From Martelella alba (lineage in GTDB: Bacteria > Pseudomonadota > Alphaproteobacteria > Rhizobiales > Rhizobiaceae): 64,000 bases of DNA. Of this stretch, positions 13,155 through 22,144 are shown in pieces (positions within the stretch are counted from its first letter, which is position 1; every line of letters begins with the position of its first letter). Location of the stretch: contig NZ_VHLG01000005.1 in the NCBI RefSeq assembly GCF_006516955.1, positions 90,158 through 154,157 on the forward strand. Reading direction: 5' to 3'. Made by a program: the position numbers and the translations under genes. The notes below the pieces were generated by a model. That model had not been told where the DNA came from. It was given only the letters and a program-made list of their open reading frames with translations, and searched no databases.

Positions 13155-16100
13155 TAAAGTCCTGCGGGACGCCTGAGGTCGAGGGTCGTCGGGAATTCCT
13201 GCGAAGGCGCCTCACGATAGATCGTGTGCCAGCCGCCGGTATGGCCCGAAGCCTCGAACCGCGCCAGTCGCCGCGCTTCTGCCTCGTTGCTGTTGACGGG
13301 GAAGGTCTCATAGTTCCGCCCGCCGGGATGTGCAACATGGTAAATGCACCCGCCAATCGAACGGGCCGACCATGTGTCGTAAATGTCAAACGTCAGGGGC
13401 GAGTTGACCGGCAGGACCGGATGAAGGCCCGAGGCCGGTTGCCAGGCCTTGAAACGGACGCCTGCCACTGAAACGCCGGACTTGCCGGTTGGCTTCAGCG
13501 GAACCTGCCGTCCGTTGCAGGTGACAATATAGCGGTCCGGAGCGCTGCTTTCCAGCAGCACCTGCAATCGTTCCACGGAAGAATCGACATAGCGCACGGT
13601 TCCGCCCGGCGCGCCCTGTTCGCCCATCACATGCCATGGCTCCAGCGCCTGACGCAGCTCGAGGCGGTTGCCTTCATATTCCACTTCGCCGAAGAAGGGG
13701 AAACGGAACTGAAGCTGGGCCTCGAACCATTCCGGCCGCATCTCGATGCCATTGAGCTTCAGATCGGTCAGCACATCCATGAAATCAGACCAGATGTAAT
13801 GCGGCAGCATGAAGCGGTCGGCAAGCGCCGTACCCCAGCGGGTGAACTTGCCCTCCAGCGGGGTCTTCCAGAAACGTGCCAGAAGCGCGCGCACCAGAAG
13901 CTGCTGGGCAAGGTTCATGCGCGCATTGGGCGGCATTTCGAAGCCACGGAACTCAACAAGGCCGAGACGCCCGGTTGAACTGTCGGGCGAAAACAGCTTG
14001 TCGATGCAGATCTCCGCACGGTGCGTATTGCCCGAAACATCGATCAGCAGATTGCGGAACAGCCGGTCAACCAGCCATGGGAGCGGCGGCAGATAGCCCG
14101 ATTGCGGATGCGGGATCTGCGACATCGCGATTTCCAGCTCATAAAGCGAATCGTGCCTCGCTTCGTCGATGCGCGGCGCCTGGCTGGTCGGGCCGATGAA
14201 CAGGCTGGAAAACAGATAGGAAAGCGAGGGGTGGCGCTGCCAGTGCAGCACGACGCTCTTCAGGAGATCCGGCCGGCGCAGGAACGGGCTGTCGCCCGGA
14301 TTGGCGCCACCGACGACGACGTGATTGCCACCGCCGGTTCCGGTGTGGCGGCCGTCGATCATGAACTTGTCGGCACCCAGGCGGGATTGCCGGGCTTCCT
14401 CATAAAGCGCGGTCGTGGTCTTGACGATATCCTTCCAGTTGGACGCCGGGTGGATATTGACCTCGATGACGCCCGGATCGGGTGCAACGCGGATCACGTT
14501 GATGCGCTCGTCCTGCGGCGGCGCATAGCCTTCGATATGAACCGGCAGGCCGAGCTTTTCGGCGGCACGCTCGGCCGAGGCGATCAGGTCGAGATATTCC
14601 TCCAGCGTCACCGTTGGCGGCATGAAGACACAGAGCCGGCCGTCGCGCGGCTCGACCGATATTGCCGTGCGCACGAAACCGCCGATCGACTGTCCGGCAA
14701 CCGGATTGGCGGAGGTCGGGGTATCCTCGAAGGGCTTGAAGCTTGCCTGCGGCAGCGGGCGGCCCTCGTCGTGGCGGAAATCCGGCAGCGGATCGCGTTT
14801 CACCGATGGGTCGAGCGGATTGATGAAGGGATATTGGGCGGCCGGAATATAGGCAAGCGAATCGAGCGGCAGACGGAAGCCGACCGGGCTGTCGCCGGGG
14901 ATCAGGAATATCCGCCCACGCCGCGTCGTCCATTTTTCCGAAACCCAGGTGAGGCCGGAGGCGCGGCCCTGCCAGGCCTGAACCGGCAGGACATAGCCGG
15001 TTGGCCGTGTCAGTCCGCGTTCGAAGACGCGGGCAATGCGGGCGCGATCCTCGGCATTCTTGAGCCTGGAGTTAGACGGATCGACATTTTCCGGCAGTGC
15101 GCCTTCACGCATGATCCATTCTGCCGGATCCTCAAAGGCGGGCGCGACCATTTCGGGTGCGATATCGAGCTCGGAGGCGATCGCCTGAAGCAGACGGCCG
15201 GCATCGTTTTCATCAATGCCCGTGTCATTTTTCTCCTCGGCAATCAGTTCCGGATTTTTCCAGATCGGCAGACCGTCCTTGCGCCAGTAGAGCGAGAAGG
15301 TCCAGCGTGGCAGGCTTTCGCCCGGATACCATTTGCCCTGGCCGTAATGCAGGAAGCCGCCGGGGGCAAAGCGCTCGCGCAGCCGCCTGATCAGCGTGTC
15401 GGCAAGGCCGCGCTTCATCGGGCCGACGGCGCCGGTATTCCATTCGTCGGCCTGAAAATCGTCAATCGAGACGAAGGTCGGCTCACCGCCCATGGTGAGC
15501 CGCATGTCGGTATCTTCAAGGATCGTATCGACCTTTTCGCCCAGCGCGTTCAGCGCCTCCCAGCTTTCATCCGAAAATGGCCTGGTGATGCGCGGATGTT
15601 CGGCCACGCGCGACACTTTCATGTCGAAGTCGAACGTCGTTTCGGCGTCGCCATAAAGGCCGCCGGAAATCGGCGCGGCATTGCGGAAATGCGGTGTGGC
15701 GGCCAGCGGAATATGGCTCTCTCCGGTCAGAAGGCCGGAGGTTGCGTCAAGGCCGATCCAGCCGGCACCCGGAAGATAGACCTCGGCCCAGGCATGCAGA
15801 TCGGTAAAATCGTGGTCGGTGCCGGAAGGTCCGTCAAGCGCCTTCAGATCCGGCTCCAGCTGGATGAGGTAGCCGGAAACGAAACGGGCAGCGAGCCCCA
15901 TATTGCGCAGGATCTGCACCAGCAACCAGGCGGAATCACGACAGGAACCGGAAGCGCGTTCCAGCGTTTCCTCAGGTGTCTGCACGCCCGGCTCCATGCG
16001 GATGATATAGTTGACGTCATGCTGAAGCCCGGCATTGATGCCGACGATCATGTCGACGGTGGTCTGGCCGGGCGTCAGGTCAAGCTTTTTCATATAGGCC

Positions 16101-16483
16101 GCAAGGCGCGGTCCCATCGGCTCGGGCTTGATGTAGATCGACAGGTCTTCGGCAATGCCGGGGTCGTATTCGAAAGGATATTTGGTCGCCTGTTCCTCGA
16201 CGAAGAAGTCAAACGGATTATAGACCGTCATGTCGGCAACCAGATCGACCTCGATCTTCAGCTCACGCACCGGCTCGGGAAACACAAAGCGGGCAAGATA
16301 GTTGCCATAGGGATCCTGCTGCAGGTTCACGAAGTGATTGGACGGCGTAACCTTCAGCGAATGGGAGATGACCTTGGTCTTGGAATGGGAGGCGGGCTTT
16401 AATCTTATGATCTGGGGCCCGAGAATAACGGGCTTGTCGTATTTATAATGTGTCAGGTGATAAATGGCTGCTTTAATTGACAT
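13154..16483 (-). CDS. Transglutaminase / DUF2126 fusion protein
   Basis: A large protein (1109 aa from this start) with an N-terminal transglutaminase module (about 1-290; nucleophile Cys in ASGSCRDSAW near 180, His in DLHAWAEVYLPG near 231, Asp in GLDATSG) followed by about 800 residues of DUF2126. The open frame reaches 16618, but the first 45 codons lack family character; ATG 16483 (MSIKAAIYHLTHYKYDKPV) has an AGGA ribosome site and matches the usual N-terminus. DUF2126 has no firmly assigned reaction; it contains glutamine-synthetase-like features according to published domain analyses. It is the first gene of the three-gene set. Confidence 0.9.
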   Translation of the reverse strand: MSIKAAIYHLTHYKYDKPVILGPQIIRLKPASHSKTKVISHSLKVTPSNHFVNLQQDPYGNYLARFVFPEPVRELKIEVDLVADMTVYNPFDFFVEEQATKYPFEYDPGIAEDLSIYIKPEPMGPRLAAYMKKLDLTPGQTTVDMIVGINAGLQHDVNYIIRMEPGVQTPEETLERASGSCRDSAWLLVQILRNMGLAARFVSGYLIQLEPDLKALDGPSGTDHDFTDLHAWAEVYLPGAGWIGLDATSGLLTGESHIPLAATPHFRNAAPISGGLYGDAETTFDFDMKVSRVAEHPRITRPFSDESWEALNALGEKVDTILEDTDMRLTMGGEPTFVSIDDFQADEWNTGAVGPMKRGLADTLIRRLRERFAPGGFLHYGQGKWYPGESLPRWTFSLYWRKDGLPIWKNPELIAEEKNDTGIDENDAGRLLQAIASELDIAPEMVAPAFEDPAEWIMREGALPENVDPSNSRLKNAEDRARIARVFERGLTRPTGYVLPVQAWQGRASGLTWVSEKWTTRRGRIFLIPGDSPVGFRLPLDSLAYIPAAQYPFINPLDPSVKRDPLPDFRHDEGRPLPQASFKPFEDTPTSANPVAGQSIGGFVRTAISVEPRDGRLCVFMPPTVTLEEYLDLIASAERAAEKLGLPVHIEGYAPPQDERINVIRVAPDPGVIEVNIHPASNWKDIVKTTTALYEEARQSRLGADKFMIDGRHTGTGGGNHVVVGGANPGDSPFLRRPDLLKSVVLHWQRHPSLSYLFSSLFIGPTSQAPRIDEARHDSLYELEIAMSQIPHPQSGYLPPLPWLVDRLFRNLLIDVSGNTHRAEICIDKLFSPDSSTGRLGLVEFRGFEMPPNARMNLAQQLLVRALLARFWKTPLEGKFTRWGTALADRFMLPHYIWSDFMDVLTDLKLNGIEMRPEWFEAQLQFRFPFFGEVEYEGNRLELRQALEPWHVMGEQGAPGGTVRYVDSSVERLQVLLESSAPDRYIVTCNGRQVPLKPTGKSGVSVAGVRFKAWQPASGLHPVLPVNSPLTFDIYDTWSARSIGGCIYHVAHPGGRNYETFPVNSNEAEARRLARFEASGHTGGWHTIYREAPSQEFPTTLDLRRPAGL

Positions 16484-16643
16484 TATTATCCTGTCCGGCC
16501 CTGTCGGCCTCATCCCCTCATTATTACGAGGGAAAGTTTGGGCAAAGCCAGACAATAAAGCAAGCACCATTTGAGCGCATTTCGCGCTTGCAGTGTATCC
16601 GTGTCCCCGTTGCCGCACATCAGGCGAACTGGCCCCGGCTGCG

Positions 16644-17789
16644 TCAGTCGAGCGTGGTGTGGAAACGGGTCACGGCGATAATGATGGCGATGATGGCGAT
16701 GACGGCCAGCACCATGGAATCATAGCCAAGCAGGGTGATATCGGCGCCTTTCAGCATGATCGCGCGCACGATCCGGAGATAATGGGTCAGCGGCAGGCAT
16801 TCACCCAGATATTGCGCCCATTTCGGCATGCCGTCGAAGGGGAACATGAAGCCGGACAGAAGGATGCTCGGCAGGAAATACATCACCGACATCTGCACGG
16901 CCTGAAGCTGATTGGCGGCGATTGTGGAGAAGGTGTAGCCGATCGACAGATTGGTGATGACAAATAACAGCGTCAGCCCGACCAGCGACCATGGATCGCC
17001 CAGCACCGGCACGCGGAAGATGAACAGGCCGAAGGTGATGATTAGAAGCGCCTGCATCAATCCGATCAGCACGTAGGGGGTGATCTTGCCGAGCATGATC
17101 TCCAGCGGCGTGATCGGCATGGCGAGCAGGTTTTCCATCGTGCCGCGCTCGGTCTCTCGGGTCACGGCAAGCGCGGTGAAGACCACCAGCGTCATGGTGA
17201 GGATGGTGCCGAGCAGGCCGGGAATGATGTTGAGCGTCGACTTTCCGGCCGGATTGTAACGGCGATGCTGGATGATCTGATAGGGCGGATCGGTTGCCGC
17301 CTCGATGCGGACATGGCGAAGGCCCGCAACCGAGGTGGAGATGATGCCGGAAAGCGCCCCGAGTGCCGAGGATGAGGCCACCGGGTCGGTCGCGTCGGCT
17401 GCCACCAGCAGCGCCGGCGACAGGCCGCGGCGCATGTCGCGCTCGAAATTGGGCGGGATTTCCACGACAAACAGAACCTTGCCGGATTCCAGCAGCCGGT
17501 CCATGTCCTCAGGGCGGGTCACGGTTTCGGTGATATCGAAGAAATCCGTATTCTTCAGCGCGGCAATGATGGCGCGCGAAGTGTCGGTGCTTTCCGACAT
17601 CATGACTGCGGTGGGCAGGTGGTGCGGCGTGGTGTTGATGGCAAAGCCGAACAGCAGCAATTGCATGATCGGCAGCATCACCATCATGCCCAAAGTCAGC
17701 CGGTCGCGGGTCATCTGGATGAATTCCTTGATGGTCATCGCCCGGAACCGGTTGAAGGAAGCGGCAAGGGATCCCCGTTCAGTCATCAT
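16644..17789 (-). CDS. ABC-2 type exporter permease
   Basis: Inner-membrane permease with one N-terminal membrane segment (LGMMVMLPIMQLLLFGFAI), a large periplasmic loop (about 60-190) and five or six C-terminal segments, the layout of YbhS/YbhR-type ABC-2 permeases. The ATG at 17789 has AAGGA 8 nt upstream and overlaps the ATPase stop, indicating coupling; the longer frame to 17810 is unlikely. Only one permease gene is present, so it probably works as a homodimer with the ATPase and the HlyD-like protein next to it. Substrate unknown; related systems export drugs or small toxic compounds. Confidence 0.92.
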   Translation of the reverse strand: MMTERGSLAASFNRFRAMTIKEFIQMTRDRLTLGMMVMLPIMQLLLFGFAINTTPHHLPTAVMMSESTDTSRAIIAALKNTDFFDITETVTRPEDMDRLLESGKVLFVVEIPPNFERDMRRGLSPALLVAADATDPVASSSALGALSGIISTSVAGLRHVRIEAATDPPYQIIQHRRYNPAGKSTLNIIPGLLGTILTMTLVVFTALAVTRETERGTMENLLAMPITPLEIMLGKITPYVLIGLMQALLIITFGLFIFRVPVLGDPWSLVGLTLLFVITNLSIGYTFSTIAANQLQAVQMSVMYFLPSILLSGFMFPFDGMPKWAQYLGECLPLTHYLRIVRAIMLKGADITLLGYDSMVLAVIAIIAIIIAVTRFHTTLD

Positions 17790-18717
17790 CGAAATTATCC
17801 TTCGAGGCATTCATGAGGTAGATGAAGGCGTCCTCCAGCGTCGCTTCGCCCGAGACACAGCGGATATCGCTGCGCGCGGCATAGGGCGCAAGCGACTGCT
17901 GCAGAAGGGCGGCATCATGGCCGCAGACATGCAGCGAGGCTCCGAAGGGGGCGACGAGGTCGATCCCGTCAAGATGTTCAAGCTCGCCCTGCAGCTGGTG
18001 CACATCCGGCCCTGAAATCATCCAGGCGTGCAGGCCGGAAGCGGCGACTACGTCATCGACCGAGCCGGTAACGACGAGCTTGCCATAGGCCAGATAGGCG
18101 ATCTCATGGCAGCGTTCCGCCTCGTCCATATAGTGGGTCGAGACGAGAACGGAGAGACCGTCAGCGGCCAGCGCATGGATTTCGGCCCAGAATTCGCGCC
18201 GCGCTTTGGGGTCGACGCCAGCGGTCGGTTCGTCCAGCAGCAGCAGGTCGGGATCGGGCAGTGTGCAGGCGCCAAGAGCCAGCCGCTGCTTCCAGCCGCC
18301 GGAAAGATTGCCGGCGAGCTGTCTTTCACGGCCGCCGAGACCGAGCTTTTCTATTGCCTGTGAGGCGCGTTTTTTCGGATCCTTCAGGCCATGAATGCGG
18401 GCGACAAATTCAAGGTTCTCGCGGATTGTCAGGTCCTGATAAAGTGAGAAGCGCTGGGTCATGTAGCCGACCCGCCGACGGATCCGTTCGCCGTCTTTCG
18501 TGATATCAAGACCAAGGCAGGTGCCGGTGCCGGAATCGGGCGTCAGCAATCCGCACAACATCCGGATCGTTGTGGTCTTTCCGGAGCCGTTGGGACCGAG
18601 AAAGCCGTGGATCGTGCCCTTTTTCACCGACATGGACAGCTTGTCGACCACGGTCTTGCCGGAAAAGCTTTTCGAAAGCTCGTGAACATCGATGACATTT
18701 TCGCCCGCATCGCTCAT
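17779..18717 (-). CDS. ABC exporter ATP-binding protein
   Basis: A 312-aa single nucleotide-binding domain with Walker A GPNGSGKTTTIR, signature LSGGWKQRLALG and Walker B LLLLDEPTAGVD, followed by a short C-terminal domain of the drug-export subfamily. E. coli YbhF carries two such domains in one chain; here there is only one, so it must dimerise. It overlaps hlyD by 4 bp and the permease by about 11 bp. It powers the exporter formed with the neighbouring permease and membrane-fusion protein. Confidence 0.95.
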   Translation of the reverse strand: MSDAGENVIDVHELSKSFSGKTVVDKLSMSVKKGTIHGFLGPNGSGKTTTIRMLCGLLTPDSGTGTCLGLDITKDGERIRRRVGYMTQRFSLYQDLTIRENLEFVARIHGLKDPKKRASQAIEKLGLGGRERQLAGNLSGGWKQRLALGACTLPDPDLLLLDEPTAGVDPKARREFWAEIHALAADGLSVLVSTHYMDEAERCHEIAYLAYGKLVVTGSVDDVVAASGLHAWMISGPDVHQLQGELEHLDGIDLVAPFGASLHVCGHDAALLQQSLAPYAARSDIRCVSGEATLEDAFIYLMNASKDNFDDD

Positions 18718-19682
18718 GGCTTCATTCCGGCTTTGGAAACGCTGAGCGGAAGGCCAACGGGCAGCGATAGCGGATCGTCAGGCCTGGCCTTCAGCCGGTA
18801 GACCATTTTGGCGCGTTCCTCGCGCGAGAAGATCTCCGGCGGCGTATATTCGGCTGATTGGGCGATGAAGCTGATGGTCGCCATTTCACCGTTACAGCCA
18901 TCGCAGGACAGCGCCACCTTGTCCCCGACCTTCAAACTGGCGATGTCGCCTTCAGGGACAAAGAATTCGATATTGATATTGCCGGGCGGCAGAAGCGCCA
19001 CGATCGGCCGGCCGGCGGGCGCGACTTCGCCGGTACGGTAATAGGTTTCCTGCACGCTGCCGGAGGCGGGCGCCGAGATGGTTTTCAGCGCAACAACGGC
19101 TTTGGCCGCAGCGAGATCGGATTTGGCTGCGGCGACGGCGTGTTCCGCTTCCGCGATATTTTCGTCACGTTGCGGCAGTTTGCCAAGCGCGATCTGAGCG
19201 TTGATCTTGTCGAGTGCGGCCTTTGCCTGTTCGAAGCTGCTGACGGCATTGTCGAGATTGGCTTTGGTACCGGTTTGCTGCTGATAGAGCGAACGGGCGC
19301 GCTCCAGCGCCTGTTTGGCATAGGTGAGGGCGGCTTCCGCTTCCGCCTTGGCGGCCTGAAGCTGTTGCAGCTCTTCCGGCCTGTCCTGCGGGGCTTTTGC
19401 CAGTGAAAGGGCCGCTTCCTGCCGTGCAAGCGTGGCTTCTGCCGTGTCAACAGCGGCCTGTTCTGAGGTACTTTCAAGCGTGAACAGCACCTGTCCTGCC
19501 TGCGCTTCGTCACCCTCGGTGACGCTCAGTGACGTCAGCCGCGCTGTCGATGGCGCGCCGATATAGAGCATGTCGGCCTCCACATAGCCAAGCCAGCCCT
19601 GACCGGTCCTTGGGGCAAAGAAATAGAGTGCTGCCGAAAGGCCAGCGACAAGCACGGCGACGATCGCGATGAAACGCTTCAT
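18714..19682 (-). CDS. HlyD-family membrane-fusion (periplasmic adaptor) protein
   Basis: A 322-aa protein with an N-terminal membrane anchor (FIAIVAVLVAGLSAALYFFA), a lipoyl/barrel part and a long alanine/glutamine-rich helical hairpin (about 75-190) typical of YbhG/HlyD adaptors. It joins the inner-membrane ABC exporter to an outer-membrane channel; no TolC-like gene is present in the window. It overlaps both tetR (4 bp) and the ATPase gene (4 bp), so all four genes form one operon. Confidence 0.93.
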   Translation of the reverse strand: MKRFIAIVAVLVAGLSAALYFFAPRTGQGWLGYVEADMLYIGAPSTARLTSLSVTEGDEAQAGQVLFTLESTSEQAAVDTAEATLARQEAALSLAKAPQDRPEELQQLQAAKAEAEAALTYAKQALERARSLYQQQTGTKANLDNAVSSFEQAKAALDKINAQIALGKLPQRDENIAEAEHAVAAAKSDLAAAKAVVALKTISAPASGSVQETYYRTGEVAPAGRPIVALLPPGNINIEFFVPEGDIASLKVGDKVALSCDGCNGEMATISFIAQSAEYTPPEIFSREERAKMVYRLKARPDDPLSLPVGLPLSVSKAGMKP

Positions 19683-20308
19683 TGCTCCGCTCCTTCAGCG
19701 GGAGAAAAGAGAGAATCGAGCATGAATGCAAAGGCGGCGCGGGCATTGAATGTGCCGTAAGGCTGAAACAGCATATCCCAGACCACGCTCATGACAATCG
19801 GCGAAAAGACGATCTGCGGGGCATCAAGCACGGCCGCCGAACGCAGTTCGCCGGTCCTGCCTGCACGCTCCAGAAGGGTCTTGAGAAGCGACAGACCGGG
19901 CCCGACCAGATTTTGATGATAGTAGGCGGCAAGTTCGGGGAAATTGCCCATTTCGGTGACGACGAGGCGCAGAAGGTCGCGCTTGCGGGTGCTGAGGATC
20001 TCGGCCTCGATCAGTCCATAGACCACCGAAAGTGTTTCGCGCGCCGAAAGATGAGACTGGGCGACGAAATCGCCCGCCCGATCCAGCATTGGCGTCATCA
20101 TGGCGGAGATCAGCCCCATGAAAAGCGCCTGTTTGTCAGAGAAATAGAGGTAGACCGTTCCTTTGCCGATACCGGCGAGCCGCGCGATATCCTCGATCCG
20201 GGCATTGGCGAAGCCTTTTTCCGCAAACACGGTCAGCGCTGCATCGAGGATGATGCGGCGCCGCTCTTCCGGCGGCATGGCCTGCCGTTTCCGCTCCGTT
20301 TTGGTCAC
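19679..20308 (-). CDS. TetR-family regulator of the adjacent ABC exporter
   Basis: TetR/AcrR repressor with an N-terminal HTH (IILDAALTVFAEKGFANARIEDIARLA, quoted region residues about 17-43, ending in GKGTVYLYF) and a ligand-binding C-terminal domain. The frame opens at 20371, but an 18-bp inverted repeat (20329-20346) that looks like its operator would then be inside the coding region. The GTG at 20308 (VTKTERKRQAM) places the operator just upstream, so I prefer it; the in-frame ATG at 20347 cannot be excluded. It heads the tetR-hlyD-ABC-permease operon, so autoregulation plus control of the exporter is likely. Confidence 0.88.
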   Translation of the reverse strand: MTKTERKRQAMPPEERRRIILDAALTVFAEKGFANARIEDIARLAGIGKGTVYLYFSDKQALFMGLISAMMTPMLDRAGDFVAQSHLSARETLSVVYGLIEAEILSTRKRDLLRLVVTEMGNFPELAAYYHQNLVGPGLSLLKTLLERAGRTGELRSAAVLDAPQIVFSPIVMSVVWDMLFQPYGTFNARAAFAFMLDSLFSPAEGAEQ

Positions 20309-20328
20309 TATAATGCTATCCCATTTTC

Positions 20329-20346
20329 TGACTGACCAGTCAGTCA
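20329..20346. promoter_or_regulatory. Probable TetR operator (inverted repeat)
   Basis: TGACTGACCAGTCAGTCA: 8-bp arms TGACTGAC / GTCAGTCA separated by 2 bp, about 20 bp upstream of the GTG start of tetR. Size and symmetry fit an AcrR/TetR-type operator. No second copy was seen in the window. Confidence 0.75.
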
Positions 20347-20647
20347 TATCATGGGCGGAGCGTTTCGGCAATGAGAACCTTTATCGGTCCAAACAGTGAA
20401 GAAGGAGACAGTACGGCCGGGGATGTGGCTGGGCTAGACGAGAAGAGGCAGGAGACGAGATGGGGTGTTCTGCAGAAAGGACCCTGTGCCGGAGTACAAT
20501 CAGGCCTGCGCGGCTGGCGGTTTGGAATGATCAAGAAGGCGGGAGGGGGTAGCCTCGGGTTTGATTGCAGCGATCACGCGCCCCGCGGCAATTGTTCTGT
20601 CGCGGGGATCATGAATGTGTTTTCTGAAGCCGGGCATATTGCCGGTT
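20347..20647. other. Intergenic region between tetR operator and the adenine-deaminase-like gene
   Basis: No convincing gene on either strand; plus-strand frames here lack ribosome sites. A stem-loop at 20581-20607 (CCCCGCG / CGCGGGG, 13-nt loop) lies 40 bp beyond the stop of the minus-strand gene ending at 20648 but has no T-tract. The tetR operon promoter should lie near 20340-20420. Confidence 0.5.
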
Positions 20648-22144
20648 TCACCCGGCAGCAACGATGGAAATGCGCGGCCGTTCTCTTGTCGCTTCGTTGG
20701 CGGCAGGCGGGCGAGCGTTGGGGGTAAGGCCCGTCAGCAGCCGGAACAGCATGAAGGGCTGCGGCCAGTCGACCACCGTTGCCAGCGCCTCCCGGATTGT
20801 CGCAAGCGCTTCGGCCGCTTCCGGCAGGGAGCGCATATTGCCGCCATTGTTTATCGGCAGCGCCATCAGCGCGTTGACCCAGCCATCGGCCGCAATGGCC
20901 ATGCCGCCGCCAGCATCGATGACGGAATTGGCCGCCACGGCCATGTCCTGTTCCGAGCGGCCAATAACAAGAAGCTTGCCCGGCGCGTAGGACAGCGTGG
21001 TGGCGAAGGCGCCACGCCAGCGCCCGAAGCCGGAAATGAAATGGACTTCCGGTTTTTGCACGCGTTTCGCGTGCGGATCGATCAGGGCTACCATCACCAC
21101 ATCATCGGGAAGGTCGAGCCGCCCTTTGCGGATTTTACCCTCCATCTGTGCGTGGGGGGCATCGCCGGGGGCTGCGGCGACCGGGATTGCGGGATCGTCT
21201 GTCTTGATGCTGAAGAGATCAGCCGAGACGTGGCCGCAGCTCAGCGGTGCGCTGCCTGTCGTGGCTGCAATGACGGTTCGCCTCGGTGCCTTCTTGCCGA
21301 CAATTGTTCCACCGGCAATGACGGTGTGAATGGTAAGGTCGTTCACATCTTCAAGCAGGACGAGATCAGCCGTCCGTCCCGGTGCGACGACGCCGAGTTC
21401 CCGGCGGCCAAGGGCGATTGCAGCATTGATGGTCGCGGCCTTGATGACGTGGACCGGGGAGAGGCCGTTGCGCACGAGGCGCTGCATCAGCGCGATCAGT
21501 CCGCCCTCACGGTCAAGTGTGTCCGGCAGGCAGTGGCCACTTGAAAGCGTCAGCGTCAGCGGAAATTGCGGCAGCCGTTTCAGCGCCTTGACAAAATCGG
21601 GCAGTGCCTGGGGGTAGGAGCCGTCAATAATGACGGAAAGGCCGTCACGCAGCATGGCGGTGAGTTCGGCCGCGGAAGCTGCTATGACGAAGCTGTCATT
21701 GCCGCCGAGATCGTCAACCGTGCTGAGCAGACGCAGGTTTCCGCTGGATCCGGCGCCGTTCATCTGGGCGGATTTATCTGACGGCAGCTCGTTTGCGCGC
21801 CAGACGGCAGTGGTGACGCCGTGAAGCAGAACGGAATCGGTATATTGCTGCGGAGAGATCATGGCCGTTTCGATGCGTGCTGCCATGTCGATGAAACCGG
21901 GCGCGAGAAACAGGCCGCAGGCATCAATTTCGCGCGCGGCAGCGCCCGCGCTACCCGGCAGCAGGACAGCCGAGATCCGGCTTTCCTTGATACACACATC
22001 GGCGGCGCGCTGTTCGCCCGTAATCACGTCGACAAGCGTCGCACCACGGATCACAAGATCGGGCGTGTCTTCTTTTGGTGTCGCTTTTCTGCCGCCCGCG
22101 GTTTTTGCCGCGGATCGCATTTCCGACGATGTTCTGCCGGTCAT
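20648..22144 (-). CDS. Adenine-deaminase-like protein lacking metal ligands
   Basis: A 498-aa amidohydrolase-superfamily protein whose overall order matches adenine deaminase (Ade): N-terminal beta-sandwich strand VIRGATLVDVITGE, the PGFID turn, the HGVTTAVW strand, the AATINAAIALG and LGVVAPGRTADLVLLEDV strings, and an Ade-type C-terminal domain (FISGFGRWRG, VIDAGGGMAIA). The catalytic metal site appears lost: where Ade has His-x-His after PGFID this protein has PGFIDMAARIE; the DPHEIAN loop reads RANELPS; the TDD-type Asp loop reads SSGHCLPD; and the middle is shortened. It is unlikely to be an active deaminase. A binding, regulatory or relic role is possible. Confidence 0.8.
   Translation of the reverse strand: MTGRTSSEMRSAAKTAGGRKATPKEDTPDLVIRGATLVDVITGEQRAADVCIKESRISAVLLPGSAGAAAREIDACGLFLAPGFIDMAARIETAMISPQQYTDSVLLHGVTTAVWRANELPSDKSAQMNGAGSSGNLRLLSTVDDLGGNDSFVIAASAAELTAMLRDGLSVIIDGSYPQALPDFVKALKRLPQFPLTLTLSSGHCLPDTLDREGGLIALMQRLVRNGLSPVHVIKAATINAAIALGRRELGVVAPGRTADLVLLEDVNDLTIHTVIAGGTIVGKKAPRRTVIAATTGSAPLSCGHVSADLFSIKTDDPAIPVAAAPGDAPHAQMEGKIRKGRLDLPDDVVMVALIDPHAKRVQKPEVHFISGFGRWRGAFATTLSYAPGKLLVIGRSEQDMAVAANSVIDAGGGMAIAADGWVNALMALPINNGGNMRSLPEAAEALATIREALATVVDWPQPFMLFRLLTGLTPNARPPAANEATRERPRISIVAAG

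Noticed and set aside
14021..16402. 793-codon plus-strand frame opposite the transglutaminase/DUF2126 gene
   Set aside because: It is a GC-driven shadow; the minus-strand gene has clear family motifs. The same holds for the 522-codon plus-strand frame at 4912-6480 opposite glgB and others of this kind.
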